NCBI RefSeq assembly: GCF_954871325.1
Contig: NC_088777.1
Coordinates: 34,325,366-34,389,365 of the forward strand
DNA length: 64,000 nucleotides
Direction of reading: 5' to 3'
Source: Gordionus sp. m RMFG-2023
Lineage: Eukaryota > Nematomorpha > Gordioida > Chordodea > Parachordodidae
Positions within the stretch are counted from its first letter, which is position 1; each line of letters starts with the position of its first letter. The translations under genes and the position numbers were made by a program. A model generated the notes under the pieces. It saw nothing but the letters and a program-made list of their open reading frames with translations. It did not search any database and had not been told where the DNA came from. Of the stretch, positions 13,501 through 21,264 are shown piece by piece.

Positions 13501-14562
13501 ATTCATCATCATAACTTTATCATAGTACCTATTTAAGTCTACCTCCGTTTCATTATTGATCGTGGGTAACCCATCACTTATTTGTAATCGGCTTTGACTC
13601 TTTAGGAAATTTTGAGGCGAGGTATTCAACTTATCTTGACTTTGGCTTGCCAGATTTTCGGAATTTCGATTTTGAAGATTCTCTTTCGCGTTTTGGTGGT
13701 TATAATTAATTATATTCTGACCCGAGTTTTCGGAATTATAGGATATCAAGGAATGCAGGGGTTGATGAAATGCGTAAGTTGGGAGGAAGGAGGTTACTTC
13801 TTGGTCCGAAGTCCATAGGCCTCGATCGACCATGTCCCCTGTTCGCTTTATGGCATTTATTTCCTAAAAATAATAAGTGAATAATAGCATTTCGATCTTA
13901 AATTAGTTATGGGCATTGGTCAATGATAGGTATTTTATTAAATTAAGATGTTACAAATAAAATATTAAAATTTAAAAGAGTAGAGGTTCACACCTGTTCA
14001 ATAATTATTCTAATCTTCTTTTCTTCGTCATCCTTATTTCCCATTATTGAGCCTCCATCTAGTTTCGATGTTTTAAACTCTTCCCCGTCATTGTTCGTTA
14101 TTTTATCGTAGAGGTCTGGGGTAATGTCGTCCTCCCATGCCTCGTAAAGAGAGAGCGGAATAGGCGAAGATGGTGGCGATGGAAGTGGCAAATAATCTTT
14201 TTAAAATATGTGTTTTTAGGAGTTAAATCGCATTTTTTATTTTGAAAATACTATTAAAAAATTATGAGTTATCTATTAAAAAAAATCAAATCTACACACC
14301 TTGTACATTATTTCCAACCAAAAAAAAAGAATTAAAAATTTGAATAGATAAAAAATAATAATAGCAAAGAATGACTCTAAAAAGATAGTTTTATTACCTA
14401 AATCAAATTTTTCCAAAACATCGTCCCTTTCTCCATCTTCTACTTCATTCGTGTGAAAAGTATTACTCTTCCAGTCAACATTATCGCGGGATAATGAAGA
14501 ATTATTCAAAGACCGTCGTCCTCCTCTAACCTTGACGCCACTTATGGTTGATTTTTTCCGCC
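1343..14562 (-). CDS. SRCAP: SWR1-class chromatin remodelling ATPase (SRCAP/Domino/p400 family), 15 exons, C-terminal part outside the window
   Basis: This is the motor subunit of the SRCAP/SWR1 complex; the family uses ATP to exchange nucleosomal H2A for H2A.Z in the nucleus. Exons in transcription order: B 14562-14398, C 14196-13994, D 13863-about 13474, E 11864-11662, F 11549-11409, G 11139-10986, H 10387-10031, I 9899-9561, J 5839-5772, L 5077-4976, M 3719-3542, N 3389-3237, O 2906-2526, P 2355-2147, Q 1926-1762, R 1513-1343. Apart from D to E, each junction is GT-AG and phases carry over exactly, which supports the joins. Domains: charged N-terminus, HSA domain (E-G), disordered linker (H-J), SNF2 N-lobe (L-R) with Walker [12 protein letters not shown] and the DEAQ box typical of SWR1 rather than INO80. 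The C-terminal helicase lobe lies left of the window. The start codon was not found. SRCAP versus p400 orthology is inferred: the N-lobe wording is closest to SRCAP/Domino. Confidence 0.93.
1762..1926 (-). CDS. SRCAP-like exon Q: SNF2 N-lobe
   Basis: 165 bp, phase 0. It reads [18 protein letters not shown] and ends NVLMQLRK before the GTATTT donor. This is the conserved VEKQMPKKYEHVIRCRLSKRQ segment followed by the block just before VCNHPNLF. The sequence continues from LRRLKKE at the end of exon P. Confidence 0.92.
2147..2355 (-). CDS. SRCAP-like exon P: Asn/Ser-rich insert then LRPFILRR motif
   Basis: 209 bp. After AACAG| it encodes an acidic lead ([13 protein letters not shown]), a Ser/Asn-rich insert around [14 protein letters not shown], then the conserved [19 protein letters not shown]. 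In other animals this segment is short (EYNEGLVKRLHKVLRPFLLRR), so about 40 residues are extra here. Phase 1 in, phase 0 out. Confidence 0.9.
2526..2906 (-). CDS. SRCAP-like exon O: DEAQ box and following motifs
   Basis: 381 bp, phase 1 in and out. It contains [37 protein letters not shown], the [19 protein letters not shown] motif and FLMPHVF, in family order. The first 25 or so residues ([15 protein letters not shown]...) replace the usual short TKPNAFH and are a lineage-specific low-complexity insert. The DEAQ (not DEAH) box is characteristic of SWR1/SRCAP. Confidence 0.95.
3237..3389 (-). CDS. SRCAP-like exon [18 protein letters not shown] block
   Basis: 153 bp. Starts after GGAAG| with [18 protein letters not shown] and continues [17 protein letters not shown] to KGWGKK before the GTAAAT donor. 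These are the SNF2 motif Ia/Ib residues in family order. Phase 1 in, phase 1 out, matching both neighbours. Confidence 0.94.
3542..3719 (-). CDS. SRCAP-like exon M: Walker A (P-loop) exon
   Basis: 178 bp. Begins [20 protein letters not shown], then [17 protein letters not shown] and the ATP-binding loop [19 protein letters not shown]. This is nearly identical to animal SRCAP/Domino and is the strongest identification in the window. Phase 0 in (continues ...TLETTE of exon L), phase 1 out at GGTAGT. Confidence 0.96.
4137..4354. mobile_element. hAT-type MITE, 0.2 kb family, intronic copy
   Basis: 218 bp with imperfect terminal inverted repeats related to TAGTGTTGTTAAACGGCTCG, and an inner palindromic AACGGCTNACTCAAnATTTTA. 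It is flanked by CTTTTCAC on both sides (4129-4136 and 4355-4362), the 8-bp target duplication expected of hAT. It lies in the intron between exons L and M. Related copies start near 16917, 20544, 26068 and 43132. Confidence 0.85.
4976..5077 (-). CDS. SRCAP-like exon L: motif just before the ATPase
   Basis: 102 bp, 34 codons, phase 0 at both ends. It reads [20 protein letters not shown] then [14 protein letters not shown] before GTAATA. Animal SRCAP has EITDIAAAAESLQPKGYTL immediately before VKTPIPLLL, so both identity and order fit. There is no start Met because it is internal. Confidence 0.9.
5772..5839 (-). CDS. SRCAP-like exon J: short acidic linker exon
   Basis: 68 bp between TTAATTAG| and |GTATAA. 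It encodes [20 protein letters not shown] plus DQ. It has no family-diagnostic motif; it is accepted because its phases (1 in, 0 out) connect exons I and L without a stop and because acidic Ser/Pro-rich sequence is usual at this point of the protein. Confidence 0.6.
6254..8793. mobile_element. hAT transposon remnant with CAGAGTTGGGCAG-type ends
   Basis: Ends are CAGTTGGGCAGG (left) and the complement of CAGAGTTGGGCAG (right), flanked by GATATATG and GATATACG (6246-6253, 8794-8801), an 8-bp duplication with one mismatch. Near both ends are arrays of GATACAAGATAC/GTATCTTGTATC and ACTAGTATCTT words, a subterminal transposase-binding-like architecture. No clear transposase is readable inside. A 775-bp MITE (7254-8028) has inserted into it. 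It sits in the intron between exons I and J. A second family member is 47695-48875. Confidence 0.85.
7254..8028. mobile_element. hAT MITE nested in the 6254-8793 element
   Basis: 775 bp with ends TTAGGGATGTGCAGATAT and (reverse) TTAGGGGTGTACCGATAC, and ATCGGATCGG-rich subterminal sequence on both sides. It is flanked by perfect AAAATATA duplications (7246-7253 and 8029-8036). It is related to 14631-15300 and to the element split between 31459 and 41644. Confidence 0.88.
8800..9560. other. Intronic AT-rich sequence, nothing recognised
   Basis: This follows the hAT element and precedes exon I. There is no repeat structure, long reading frame or RNA-like fold that can be supported. Confidence 0.5.
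9561..9899 (-). CDS. SRCAP-like exon I: disordered linker
   Basis: 339 bp coding for a hydrophilic segment between the HSA and ATPase domains. It starts at AAAAG|GTGCAATT ([16 protein letters not shown]) and most likely ends DEIDIQQ before GTATTA; this end keeps phase 1 for exon J. It holds two basic motifs, [11 protein letters not shown] and [11 protein letters not shown], resembling two in exon H. No folded domain is recognised. Long unstructured linkers here are normal for SRCAP, so membership of the gene is inferred from phase and position. Confidence 0.7.
10031..10387 (-). CDS. SRCAP-like exon H: disordered basic linker
   Basis: 357 bp. After AAAATAG| it reads [19 protein letters not shown], continues through a basic Ser/Thr-rich stretch and ends HIKFDQ before GTTTTA. 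Phase 1 both ends, matching exons G and I. It contains VLRNGKIRK and [10 protein letters not shown], basic repeats like those of exon I. An alternative donor eleven bases downstream would break phase with exon I and is disfavoured. Confidence 0.72.
10388..10985. other. Intron G-H, nothing recognised
   Basis: AT-rich intron with no inverted repeats, target duplications or reading frames worth naming. Confidence 0.5.
10986..11139 (-). CDS. SRCAP-like exon G: end of the HSA domain
   Basis: 154 bp, phase 0 in, phase 1 out. It encodes [20 protein letters not shown] then [20 protein letters not shown]. Family members have EEKRKKALDLQLDFIVGQTEKYSDLL here, so [13 protein letters not shown] is a clear match. 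The HSA helix is where actin and actin-related proteins bind in this family. Confidence 0.92.
11409..11549 (-). CDS. SRCAP-like exon F: middle of the HSA domain
   Basis: 141 bp, 47 codons, phase 0. Reads [20 protein letters not shown] and then [26 protein letters not shown]| before GTAAGA. It matches the family pattern of a charged helix followed by LRRIAATMAKDVRQFW-NVEK. Confidence 0.9.
11662..11864 (-). CDS. SRCAP-like exon E: start of the HSA domain
   Basis: 203 bp. The second half, [20 protein letters not shown] then [11 protein letters not shown], is the HSA signature (compare [24 protein letters not shown]). The first third ([10 protein letters not shown]...) is acidic and disordered. 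Acceptor GTTCTAG|ATGA, donor GTATAA; ends in phase 0 and continues as exon F. Confidence 0.93.
11865..12413. other. Intronic AT-rich sequence, nothing recognised
   Basis: Part of the roughly 1.6 kb intron between exons D and E. It holds T-rich tracts only. Confidence 0.5.
12414..13428. mobile_element. Degenerate element with TTTTGG(T/C)C terminal inverted repeats in the D-E intron
   Basis: The left end TTTTGGTCCACAACTTCTAA and the reverse of the right end (TTTTGGCCTTCAACTTCCAC) match, and a second inverted match (TCTTTAAAATGACAT-ATTCAATAGGGTA) lies inward on both sides. The ends are bordered by TA, compatible with a Tc1/mariner-like target, but TA is uninformative in such AT-rich DNA. About 1 kb; superfamily not established. 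Confidence 0.55.
13474..13863 (-). CDS. SRCAP-like exon D: Asn/Gln/Ser-rich N-terminal region
   Basis: Begins after TTTTTAG| with [20 protein letters not shown] and continues into a polar segment rich in N, Q and S ([19 protein letters not shown]). The frame stays open to 13474. The exact donor is unclear: exon E needs phase 1, and A|GTGATG near 13580 would supply it, but this is a guess. No domain is recognised. It lies directly upstream of the HSA exons and downstream of exon C in matching phase. Confidence 0.65.
   Translation of the reverse strand, partial: EINAIKRTGDMVDRGLWTSDQEVTSFLPTYAFHQPLHSLISYNSENSGQNIINYNHQNAKENLQNRNSENLASQSQDKLNTSPQNFLKSQSRLQISDGLPTINNETEVDLNRYYDKVMMMNSRLNRLHF
13994..14196 (-). 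CDS. SRCAP-like exon C: acidic N-terminal exon
   Basis: 203 bp, phase 1 in, phase 0 out. Reads [20 protein letters not shown], then [20 protein letters not shown], and ends KKIRIIIEQ before GTGTGA, continuing as EINAIK of exon D. SP-rich followed by acidic sequence; no domain recognised. Confidence 0.68.
14398..14562 (-). CDS. SRCAP-like exon B: most upstream exon that can be chained
   Basis: 165 bp from CTTTTAG| to |GTAATA. Reads [20 protein letters not shown] then [13 protein letters not shown] and an acidic [13 protein letters not shown]. Its last base completes the GAT that opens exon C. Upstream exons, including the start codon, were not found with confidence. Confidence 0.62.
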
Positions 14563-14630
14563 CTAAAAGTAAAAATGCAATAATTGGTGAAGGGAGAAAG
14601 AAATTGGAAAAAGGAAATCACGTTAGAAAC

Positions 14631-15300
14631 TAGAGCTGTGCCGATCCACATATTTTTTACCGATCCGATATGTTCCGATATTAGCTCAAACCCGATCCGA
14701 TACCGATCCGATATTTTTAATGATTTTTCACCACCCCTTTGAACCAAGTGTAATTAAGAAATAAAAATTTTTTATGCAAAAATTCAAATTATGCATTTAA
14801 TTTAATTTTTTTTATTTCTACAATAATTTAAAAAATGTTTACGGATATTGATAGTATTAAATGAATTTTCCATTATTCCTCCCCGTAAAATTAGAATTCC
14901 GCAGATAACGTATCTTGCAAAATTATCTTTGTCTTTTCTAAAATATTTCCATAATTCAGATACCATATTTTAAAAAATTCTTTTATTTAAGGTATAAATA
15001 ATAAAATTGGCTTTATTATTTAAAAAGATTTAAAATAAATAAAACTTTGAGTGTTCCTTTCTATTTTTATAAAAAAAACTTTTAAAATCTATTTAAAAAA
15101 ATAAATCACATTTGCATTGTTTAAAAAAAATTATTTAGAAGATATTATTAATGTAAAAAATAAATATACATAAAATAATTTTTAAAAAAAGTAAAAATAT
15201 CGGATCGGGTTTTTACAGATATTGGCCCGATCCGATATTTTGGGAAAACGCTAAATATCGTTTCCGATCCGATACGATATTTAATATCGGCACAGCCCTA
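14631..15300. mobile_element. hAT MITE, 670 bp, well preserved
   Basis: Ends TAGAGCTGTGCCGATCC and (reverse) TAGGGCTGTGCCGATATTAA, bordered by perfect TTAGAAAC duplications at 14623-14630 and 15301-15308. Subterminal zones are rich in CCGATCCGATA. Inside (about 14942-15000) is the same roughly 50-bp word that flanks the OTU-MULE at 33728 and 41394. No coding capacity. Confidence 0.93.
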
Positions 15301-16916
15301 TTAGAAACTACGATTTGGTCGATTTTTAAACAACGGCTAAAGAGGCAAAAAAACTAAAAGCCTAGCGATTTTGCCAAAAGAGCCCTAACCCTTTTTCGTA
15401 AAGAAATGAAGGAAGTAACAAAGAAAAAAATGAAAACAAATTTTTATCGAAACAAACTTTATATAAAAACAATTAAACCAATAGTAGTGATGTCGCATTC
15501 TTCCAATAAATATTTACGATTTCTGATTCTCTGGCGACCGGAGCCTGAAACCGAATCGGAAATTTTTGTAGGAAATGAGTGGAGAAAATTTTGGCGCTGA
15601 GAAGCATCTCGATCGGCCAACAAAATGGTGGTTGAATCGCGGCGATTTTTGCGAGACTTAATTTTGTAAAAAATAATTCATAAAGTAAAGGCAATATAGT
15701 AAAATATAAATTTAATCAAATGGATTGTAGAAACAATATAAAATGGATAGTAATACTGAAGGAGCTTACCACCCGGAAAAGATGAAAGTAAAAATAGAAA
15801 AAAGAATTATTCATTATAATTATAATATGTTTAAAACAAGGTTTAAAAAAAAGATAAGTCCATTTCAAAAATGAAAAGATGTTAAAATTACATAATCGAT
15901 TTAATCTAATATTTAGAAATTATAATGTAGATTAACATTAACAAAAATTTGAGGCGACAGCGTGGGGATTTTTTAAAAAGATTGGACATATTTAGTTAAA
16001 TCACCTCAAAATAAGTTAAGGGGCTTTGGGTTCTTTAATTTTCAATTTGATAGTTCTCAATGTATATCATTGTAGGATATACTATCAAATTGATCGATTT
16101 TTATAATGTAATGAAAAATAAAGAATAATGATAAAATTTATATCGTCTATCATGATTGTCTATCATGTAAGCAAAGATCAGAACATTAAAAAACAAAACC
16201 CACATAAAACCTAATTAAGAAGGGAACCAGAACACTCGCGTTTTGCTTAGCATATTATCTATATTTTAAATTTATCTACAAATTTGCAAGCATAGAAATA
16301 ATAATTTATTTTATGTTTTAAATATAAAAAATTAAAAATAATTATGCAAATTTAAAATTGGCCTTTAAAAATATTTTGTACTAATAGTAAAGCCCGAAAA
16401 TTTTTATGGGCAAGTGGCTGTATAAAATAAGAAAATGGTTACGATCCCTACCTGTTATTATATATAGGCCAAACATTGAGGACGATTAATTTATGGAATA
16501 AGGAACACAAAGCTCCATAAACTTCGATTACATCTAAATCTGTGTTAAACAGATCATGCAATCAATTTAAGTCACATCATTAAAAGGGATCATACCAAAA
16601 ATGTTACCAAACTGTTGCATAATAAATTTAAATGATAATACTGGTATATGCAGATTGTATCTATATGTAATACATTATTATAAAAGTATATGTATCTAAA
16701 TACATTGTGCGATATATTTTACTTTTTTATTATATTAAAAAAATTTTTTAACTATATTTTATTTTTGCATTAAATTTATTAAATATCTGTAAGTTTATTT
16801 CTTTCCAAATCAAGACAAGTTTTATTTTACAAAATAATGAATGATGAAAATATTGTAAATATGGTATTTATATAATAATTAATCTTTATAAATATAATAA
16901 ATTTTTAAAGATTAAT
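15301..16916. other. AT-rich sequence upstream of exon B, nothing firm
   Basis: Contains a short stem-loop around 16040-16100 (CAATTTGATAGTTCTCAATG against its complement). On the minus strand a TTTCAG|GCTCCGGTCGCC acceptor near 15545 and a GTAAAT donor bound a 27-bp open piece that could be a micro-exon, but there is no support. Confidence 0.35.
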
Positions 16917-17086
16917 GCTGTTAAACGGCTCGATTTGTATTTAAAAAACGGCTAACTCAATATTTTAGCCAGTAAGATATTGCTTAAGCCTCGAGATTTC
17001 GCTAATATATGTCATAACCTTTGTGCCATCTCTGAGCAAAGTCCTCAAGTTTGCATAACATTTTTTGGGATAAAATATTGAGTTAG
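16917..17086. mobile_element. Truncated copy of the 0.2 kb hAT MITE
   Basis: Left end GCTGTTAAACGGCTCGATTT, internal AACGGCTAACTCAATATTTT, a CTCGAG-containing centre, and a break at ATAAAATATTGAGTTAGTT; the right terminal repeat is missing. Same family as 43132-43346. Confidence 0.75.
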
Positions 17087-17262
17087 TTAAAGAATTATTA
17101 ATATTAAGTGATACTGATGAAGAAGAGGAAGCAATAAAGCATCAAAAAAATTTAAGCTTGATTGGACTTGCTTTAAATGCCAGAAAATTGAAAAAAAGAA
17201 TTGACAGAGATTATAATGAAAATATAAAATTCAAGATTGATAAGATATGTATGAAGATATAA
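17087..17262 (+). pseudogene. Open-frame fragment starting exactly at the MITE break
   Basis: Frame without an initiator Met: LSDTDEEEEAIKHQKNLSLI, then GLALNARKLKKRIDRDYNEN and KFKIDKICMKI-stop. The acidic run followed by a basic amphipathic stretch looks like real protein, not random AT-rich frame. It begins where the truncated MITE ends. Family not recognised; a transposase N-terminus or a host exon are both possible. Confidence 0.35.
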
Positions 17263-17557
17263 ATTAACACCCATCAAACTTTAACCGATTATTAAAAAGT
17301 GTGGTTTATGGCATCCTATTTTATATTTTAATAATGCTATTATATAGATTGGATGCTTGATTCCATTTTTTTTAAAATATTTAAAATTTGGTTTCATATT
17401 TTGTGAATAAATATCAAGCTGTTATTCATATATCTATGATTATAAAATAAATTTCAAAATATTTTATATTATTTATTTATCAATTAATTCTTAAAATCTA
17501 GCATTATAATTTTTATATAAGGTCTCATAGAAAGAACATTATAAAATAGATATAAAC

Positions 17558-17756
17558 TTTCAATTCTTCTCCGAAGGATTCTCCCCCCCTCATGATCTCC
17601 AGATTACTAGCTGCATCATTATCGTCATCATAGTCTATAATAAGGTCTACTTCCTTTTTTAAACTTGGACCTTTAGCATTCATTCCATCTAGTGTTGTAG
17701 CCATGTCTTGAAAGTGTTCATTTATAAAACTAACCAAAGCGGCGTCCGGTTTTTCC
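17558..17756 (-). CDS. Candidate host exon, possibly further upstream in the same gene
   Basis: 199 bp after AATAAAG|. Reads EKPDAALVSFINEHFQDMAT, TLDGMNAKGPSLKKEVDLII and an acidic DYDDDNDAASNLEIM, ending GEELK before GTTTAT. Composition is coding-like and unlike the surrounding AT-rich DNA. Phase (2 in, 0 out) does not join exon B directly, so another exon must intervene or it belongs to a separate gene. Not recognised as a known domain. Confidence 0.5.
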
Positions 17757-17759
17757 CTT

Positions 17760-18737
17760 TATTTTAAATTATGTGGAGTAAATATGGCAAATAATATTAA
17801 ACCGAGCGGCATTGATTAACTCTTTTGACTGATACTAATTCGATATTTATAGATCAGGAAAAAACCCGATTGGATACCGATTTCACATTCATTTAACATT
17901 TTTACTTAAATTTTTATCCATATCTCACTTATTTTTGCATTAAAGTCAAGAAATAATAATATATCTACTAGTTTATATAAATCTTACATAATAAAAAAAG
18001 TTTGATTATGGTGTTCATGTGAATCTCAGCTCCAGATAATTGTTATTTTATATTTTTTTTTAAATCTGCGCAAATCTTTTTTTAGACAACGCGTCATTAA
18101 GAGAAATATTGTCGAGTTAGAATTTGATAGGGATACAGATGATTTCTTAATCTCATGGAGCTTATATCTCAAACTAATGAAACGGTTGATTATCAAAATC
18201 AATTATTTCGGAAATGTATTTGATATTTTTTTTTCGGTATTTTTCCAGGATTGGTTTTTAATAAATAGGTTTGTTATTAATTGCCTATTGTTTTTGATAA
18301 TTTTAGTCTGAGTTTACTCATTTCTTCGGATTTAGTGTTATTTTCTTTAAATTGTAACTCTTCATTTTTTTTTAATACTGGGATAGATAAAAAGAATTTG
18401 TAACCCCCACTCTTTGAAATAAATATATTGCATTGTAAATGCAGTTTTTGAATTAAAAAATTTTATATTTTAATCAGGCGCGTTAGAAATTTGAATTTTT
18501 TGAGCCTTTAAAATTTATATATAAAGTAAAAAAATTTAATGTTGGAAATATAAATATTAATACACAAAAAGTTTCTTAGGAATAATTGTATTTTGTATTA
18601 TATTTACAATGTAAAATCCAATCTTCGTTGGGATTGAGCCCTTGCTTGGCGTCAAATGCTTATAAATATTTAAAAGATCCAAACCATTCAATCCACTTTC
18701 AGAAGTTGTACTTCTTAGGTATGTTTTCAGAGAACTG
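17760..18737. other. Intergenic AT-rich sequence with one unrecognised plus-strand frame
   Basis: Around 18064-18230 a plus-strand frame without Met reads RKSFFRQRVIKRNIVELEFD then RDTDDFLISWSLYLKLM. It may be a transposase scrap; no family can be named. Confidence 0.3.
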
Positions 18738-19020
18738 TAGGCCCGGTTCCCGGGTCGGATCGTATTTTAATTTTTTAAATACATCCGGGCAGGGCCCGAA
18801 ATTTTTTTAAAAAAAACAGCCGGGCCAGGCCTGATTTTTTTTTAAAAAAATTATCCGGGCTCGGTTATATATTTTAAAACCAAATATTTGAAATTAGCTA
18901 TAAAAATCAAAAATAAATATAATTTCTTTAAAAAAAAACCCCGGGCCGGGCCGAAAAAAAATTTTGAAAAAAAATCCAGGCCGTGCCCTGCAAATTATAT
19001 CTCTGCAGGGCTCTGTTATT
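18738..19020. mobile_element. Short non-autonomous element with GGCCCGG-type subterminal repeats
   Basis: Alternating GGCCCGG/CCGGGCC words separated by A/T runs over about 280 bp, starting GTAGGCCCGGTTCCCGGGTC and ending GCCGTGCCCTGCAAAT...CTCTGCAGGGC. The same pattern marks the ends of the hAT at 31848-33663, so it is probably a deletion derivative of that family. No clean target duplication was found. Confidence 0.55.
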
Positions 19021-19365
19021 CTTCTTAAAAAAGAGAATGTTCTCTCATTAGTTTACTAATGGGAAGAGTTGCTAATATATATAATATATATAATCATTTT
19101 AATACATTGGGAATAAAATATAAAATGTGTTTGAAATTATACAAAGCATCCATAGCATTTTTTGGGACTATATCTTAGTTAATCTCTTAAACATAGTTAT
19201 TCAGCTAATAAGGCATCAAACAAATATTATTTTTTTTCAATCACCATCTCAAAAAGGTTGAGAAGGTTTTGTGGAAGTAATACCTGCAGATTGGTAAGTG
19301 CTGCATGATGAATTAAAAACCATTCATTTATTTGATTATAGTTTTATAATACTTTTCTACTGATC

Positions 19366-19800
19366 TTATACTAATGTTTCGACGATGAGCTTGCCTTGCT
19401 GCAAATCGAGTGAGACAAATATTAAACACGTATAGCTCTCCTTTTGACTCAACGATAACATATAAAATTGAAATTCTTCATCAACATTAGCCCTAATTTC
19501 CTTGAGTTCTAATAAAATGCTCTCCGCTATTCTCATCTTCTTAATCAAGTCAATGTCATGTTTTTGAAAAGTATTACATAAAATAGTTGTATAATTAAAT
19601 AATACATTCTAATGAGAAAAAAAAATTGAAATAAGTATTGAATCCAATAATTTTCTTGCTTCTGAGGAAATATTTCTTTCAGGCCATTGTGATATTTCAG
19701 AATCGGTTCTTCTAACTCCATAAAAGCTGTTACTGCTTGATATCTTGTTGGACAAGCTTGCACTTTCCTTCTCCCTGTTGGACAAAGAGTTTCAGAAAAA
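19366..19800 (-). pseudogene. hAT transposase fragment
   Basis: Two frames on the minus strand: one with RRKVQACPTRYQAVTAFMEL and EEPILKYHNGL, the other with MRIAESILLELKEIRANVD and FVSLDLQ. The T-R-[YW]-x-[AS]-V/S pattern followed by a Leu/Glu helix is typical of the hAT catalytic-insertion region (TRWNS-type motif), and FVSLD resembles the FASLDPR block. Broken into two frames with no terminal repeats assigned. A host gene derived from a hAT is less likely. Confidence 0.5.
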
Positions 19801-20376
19801 TTATTATTTGACTAGAAATATGAAAATGGTAGATAAATAATACGCCACTAGAAATTTGAAAATAATAGGTAAATATTACGCCAATGAAAACTTGAAATCG
19901 AAATTAATTGATAAATAACTTAATAGATGAATGTGATAAATAAATGTAATTAAATATATATTTAATATGAGATAGGAATAAATATTAACAAATATAAATT
20001 AATATAAACATTAATATTTTTGAAAATCCGGCATCTGCATTTTTTGCCCCCCCCCCGCTGCGTACGCCAATGATTTTAATTTGATAAAATTTAAGTTATA
20101 ATAAACATTTATAAAATTTGAACAAGTATAACGATTGTTATTTTTCAAAAAATGTTTTAGTAATCCATTTTACTATTGATTCTCTCAATTGTTTCAATGA
20201 TTTTGGATGAAATTAGGTCTTTTTTTGAAAAGTCAATGTATCTGATAATAAAAAACATCATGTGAGTTTCTTAAAAATTTATATAATTATCATGCTAAAT
20301 ATTGAAATTGTACAAAGTTTTTTTTAAATATTATTTTATTTCATAATAATGGCTATTCAAATATTTTCTATTAGGG
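19800..20376. other. AT-rich sequence with a 43-bp two-copy direct repeat
   Basis: CTAGAAATATGAAAATGGTA and CTAGAAATTTGAAAATAATA head two adjacent copies (about 19812 and 19849), each reaching TACGCCA. A C-run follows at about 20047. Otherwise nothing seen. Confidence 0.4.
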
Positions 20377-20543
20377 ATGTACCGATATTTCATCATAGAA
20401 TCGGGTCGGGCCGATATTTCATCATATTTTTATATTTAAAATTTTAATATAAGTTTTCCTGGCTCCTGAGGGGTGGCCTAAGACCAGATCACTTTAGTGC
20501 GATCCCCTGAAGTCAGGGAAAATTTTAATATGGGATTATAGGC
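20377..20543. mobile_element. Left end of a TAGGGATGTACCGATAT hAT MITE, with a hairpin insert
   Basis: The left terminus TTAGGGATGTACCGATATTT and a GGGTCGGGCCGATATTT subterminal word identify the 7254/14631/31459 MITE family, here lacking a right end. At 20459-20520 a GC-richer imperfect palindrome (CCTGGCTCCTGAGGGG against CCCCTGAAGTCAGGG) looks like a small foldback insertion. Confidence 0.6.
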
Positions 20544-20716
20544 TAGTGTTGATAAACAGCTTGATTTTTAAATATGGCTAACCCAATATTTTAGCTAAAA
20601 GATATTATGCAATTCTGGAAATTTTGCTCATAGATGGCAGATATATTTGGGCATTTAAGAAAGAAATCTCGAGGCTTGCATAATATTATTTGGGATAAAA
20701 TCTTAATTTAAGTAAG
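20544..20716. mobile_element. Truncated copy of the 0.2 kb hAT MITE
   Basis: Starts TAGTGTTGATAAACAGCTTG and shows the family's TGGCTAACCCAATATTTTAG and the GGGATAAAATCTTAAT arm; the outer right repeat is missing. Confidence 0.7.
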
Positions 20717-21096
20717 CGTGTGGTATTCCCTTCAAATATCAACTCTAATTTTCATTATAGCCGAAACAAAAAAATTATCATACATAAAAATCTTAATAAT
20801 TTTATTTTATGCCCTATAGTAATATCAACAAATGACCATTTTTCAATTACATTTAAATTATTAAAAACAGTATCCTCAAAATTAAACACTTTACAAGCGA
20901 AGCCCGTGAATTTTTTTATATCAAAAAATGAAATTGAATTTTTAGATATAATAATTATAATTACATGTCAATACCGCAAAAATTTTAGCGCAAAATATAT
21001 TATCGCGAATGCATTAACGCGAATGTCGATTATCGCGAAATAATATTATAGAGAATGGATTAGCGCGAAAGTATTATCGCGAATGTATTATAGCGA

Positions 21097-21264
21097 ATAA
21101 ATTACAGCGAATAAATTACAGCGATTAAATTACAGCGAATAAATTACAGCGAATAAATTACAGCGAATAAATTACAGCGAATAAATTACAGCGAATAAAT
21201 TACAGCGAATAAATTACAGCGAATAAATTACAGCGAATAAATTACAGCGAATAAATTACAGCGA
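21097..21264. repeat. Minisatellite, 14-bp unit, 12 copies
   Basis: Twelve consecutive copies of ATAAATTACAGCGA, only one with a changed base. The array is an expansion of one variant of the subterminal word of the foldback element that contains it; the matching right end (22738-23060) has diverged copies instead. Confidence 0.95.

Noticed and set aside
14526-14747. Minus-strand frame spanning the MITE border into exon B
   Set aside because: Half of it is MITE sequence, and the exon B protein uses a different frame that keeps phase with exon C.
21097-21264. Regularly spaced repeats that could be mistaken for a CRISPR array
   Set aside because: The 14-bp units are contiguous with no spacers, inside a eukaryotic foldback transposon.
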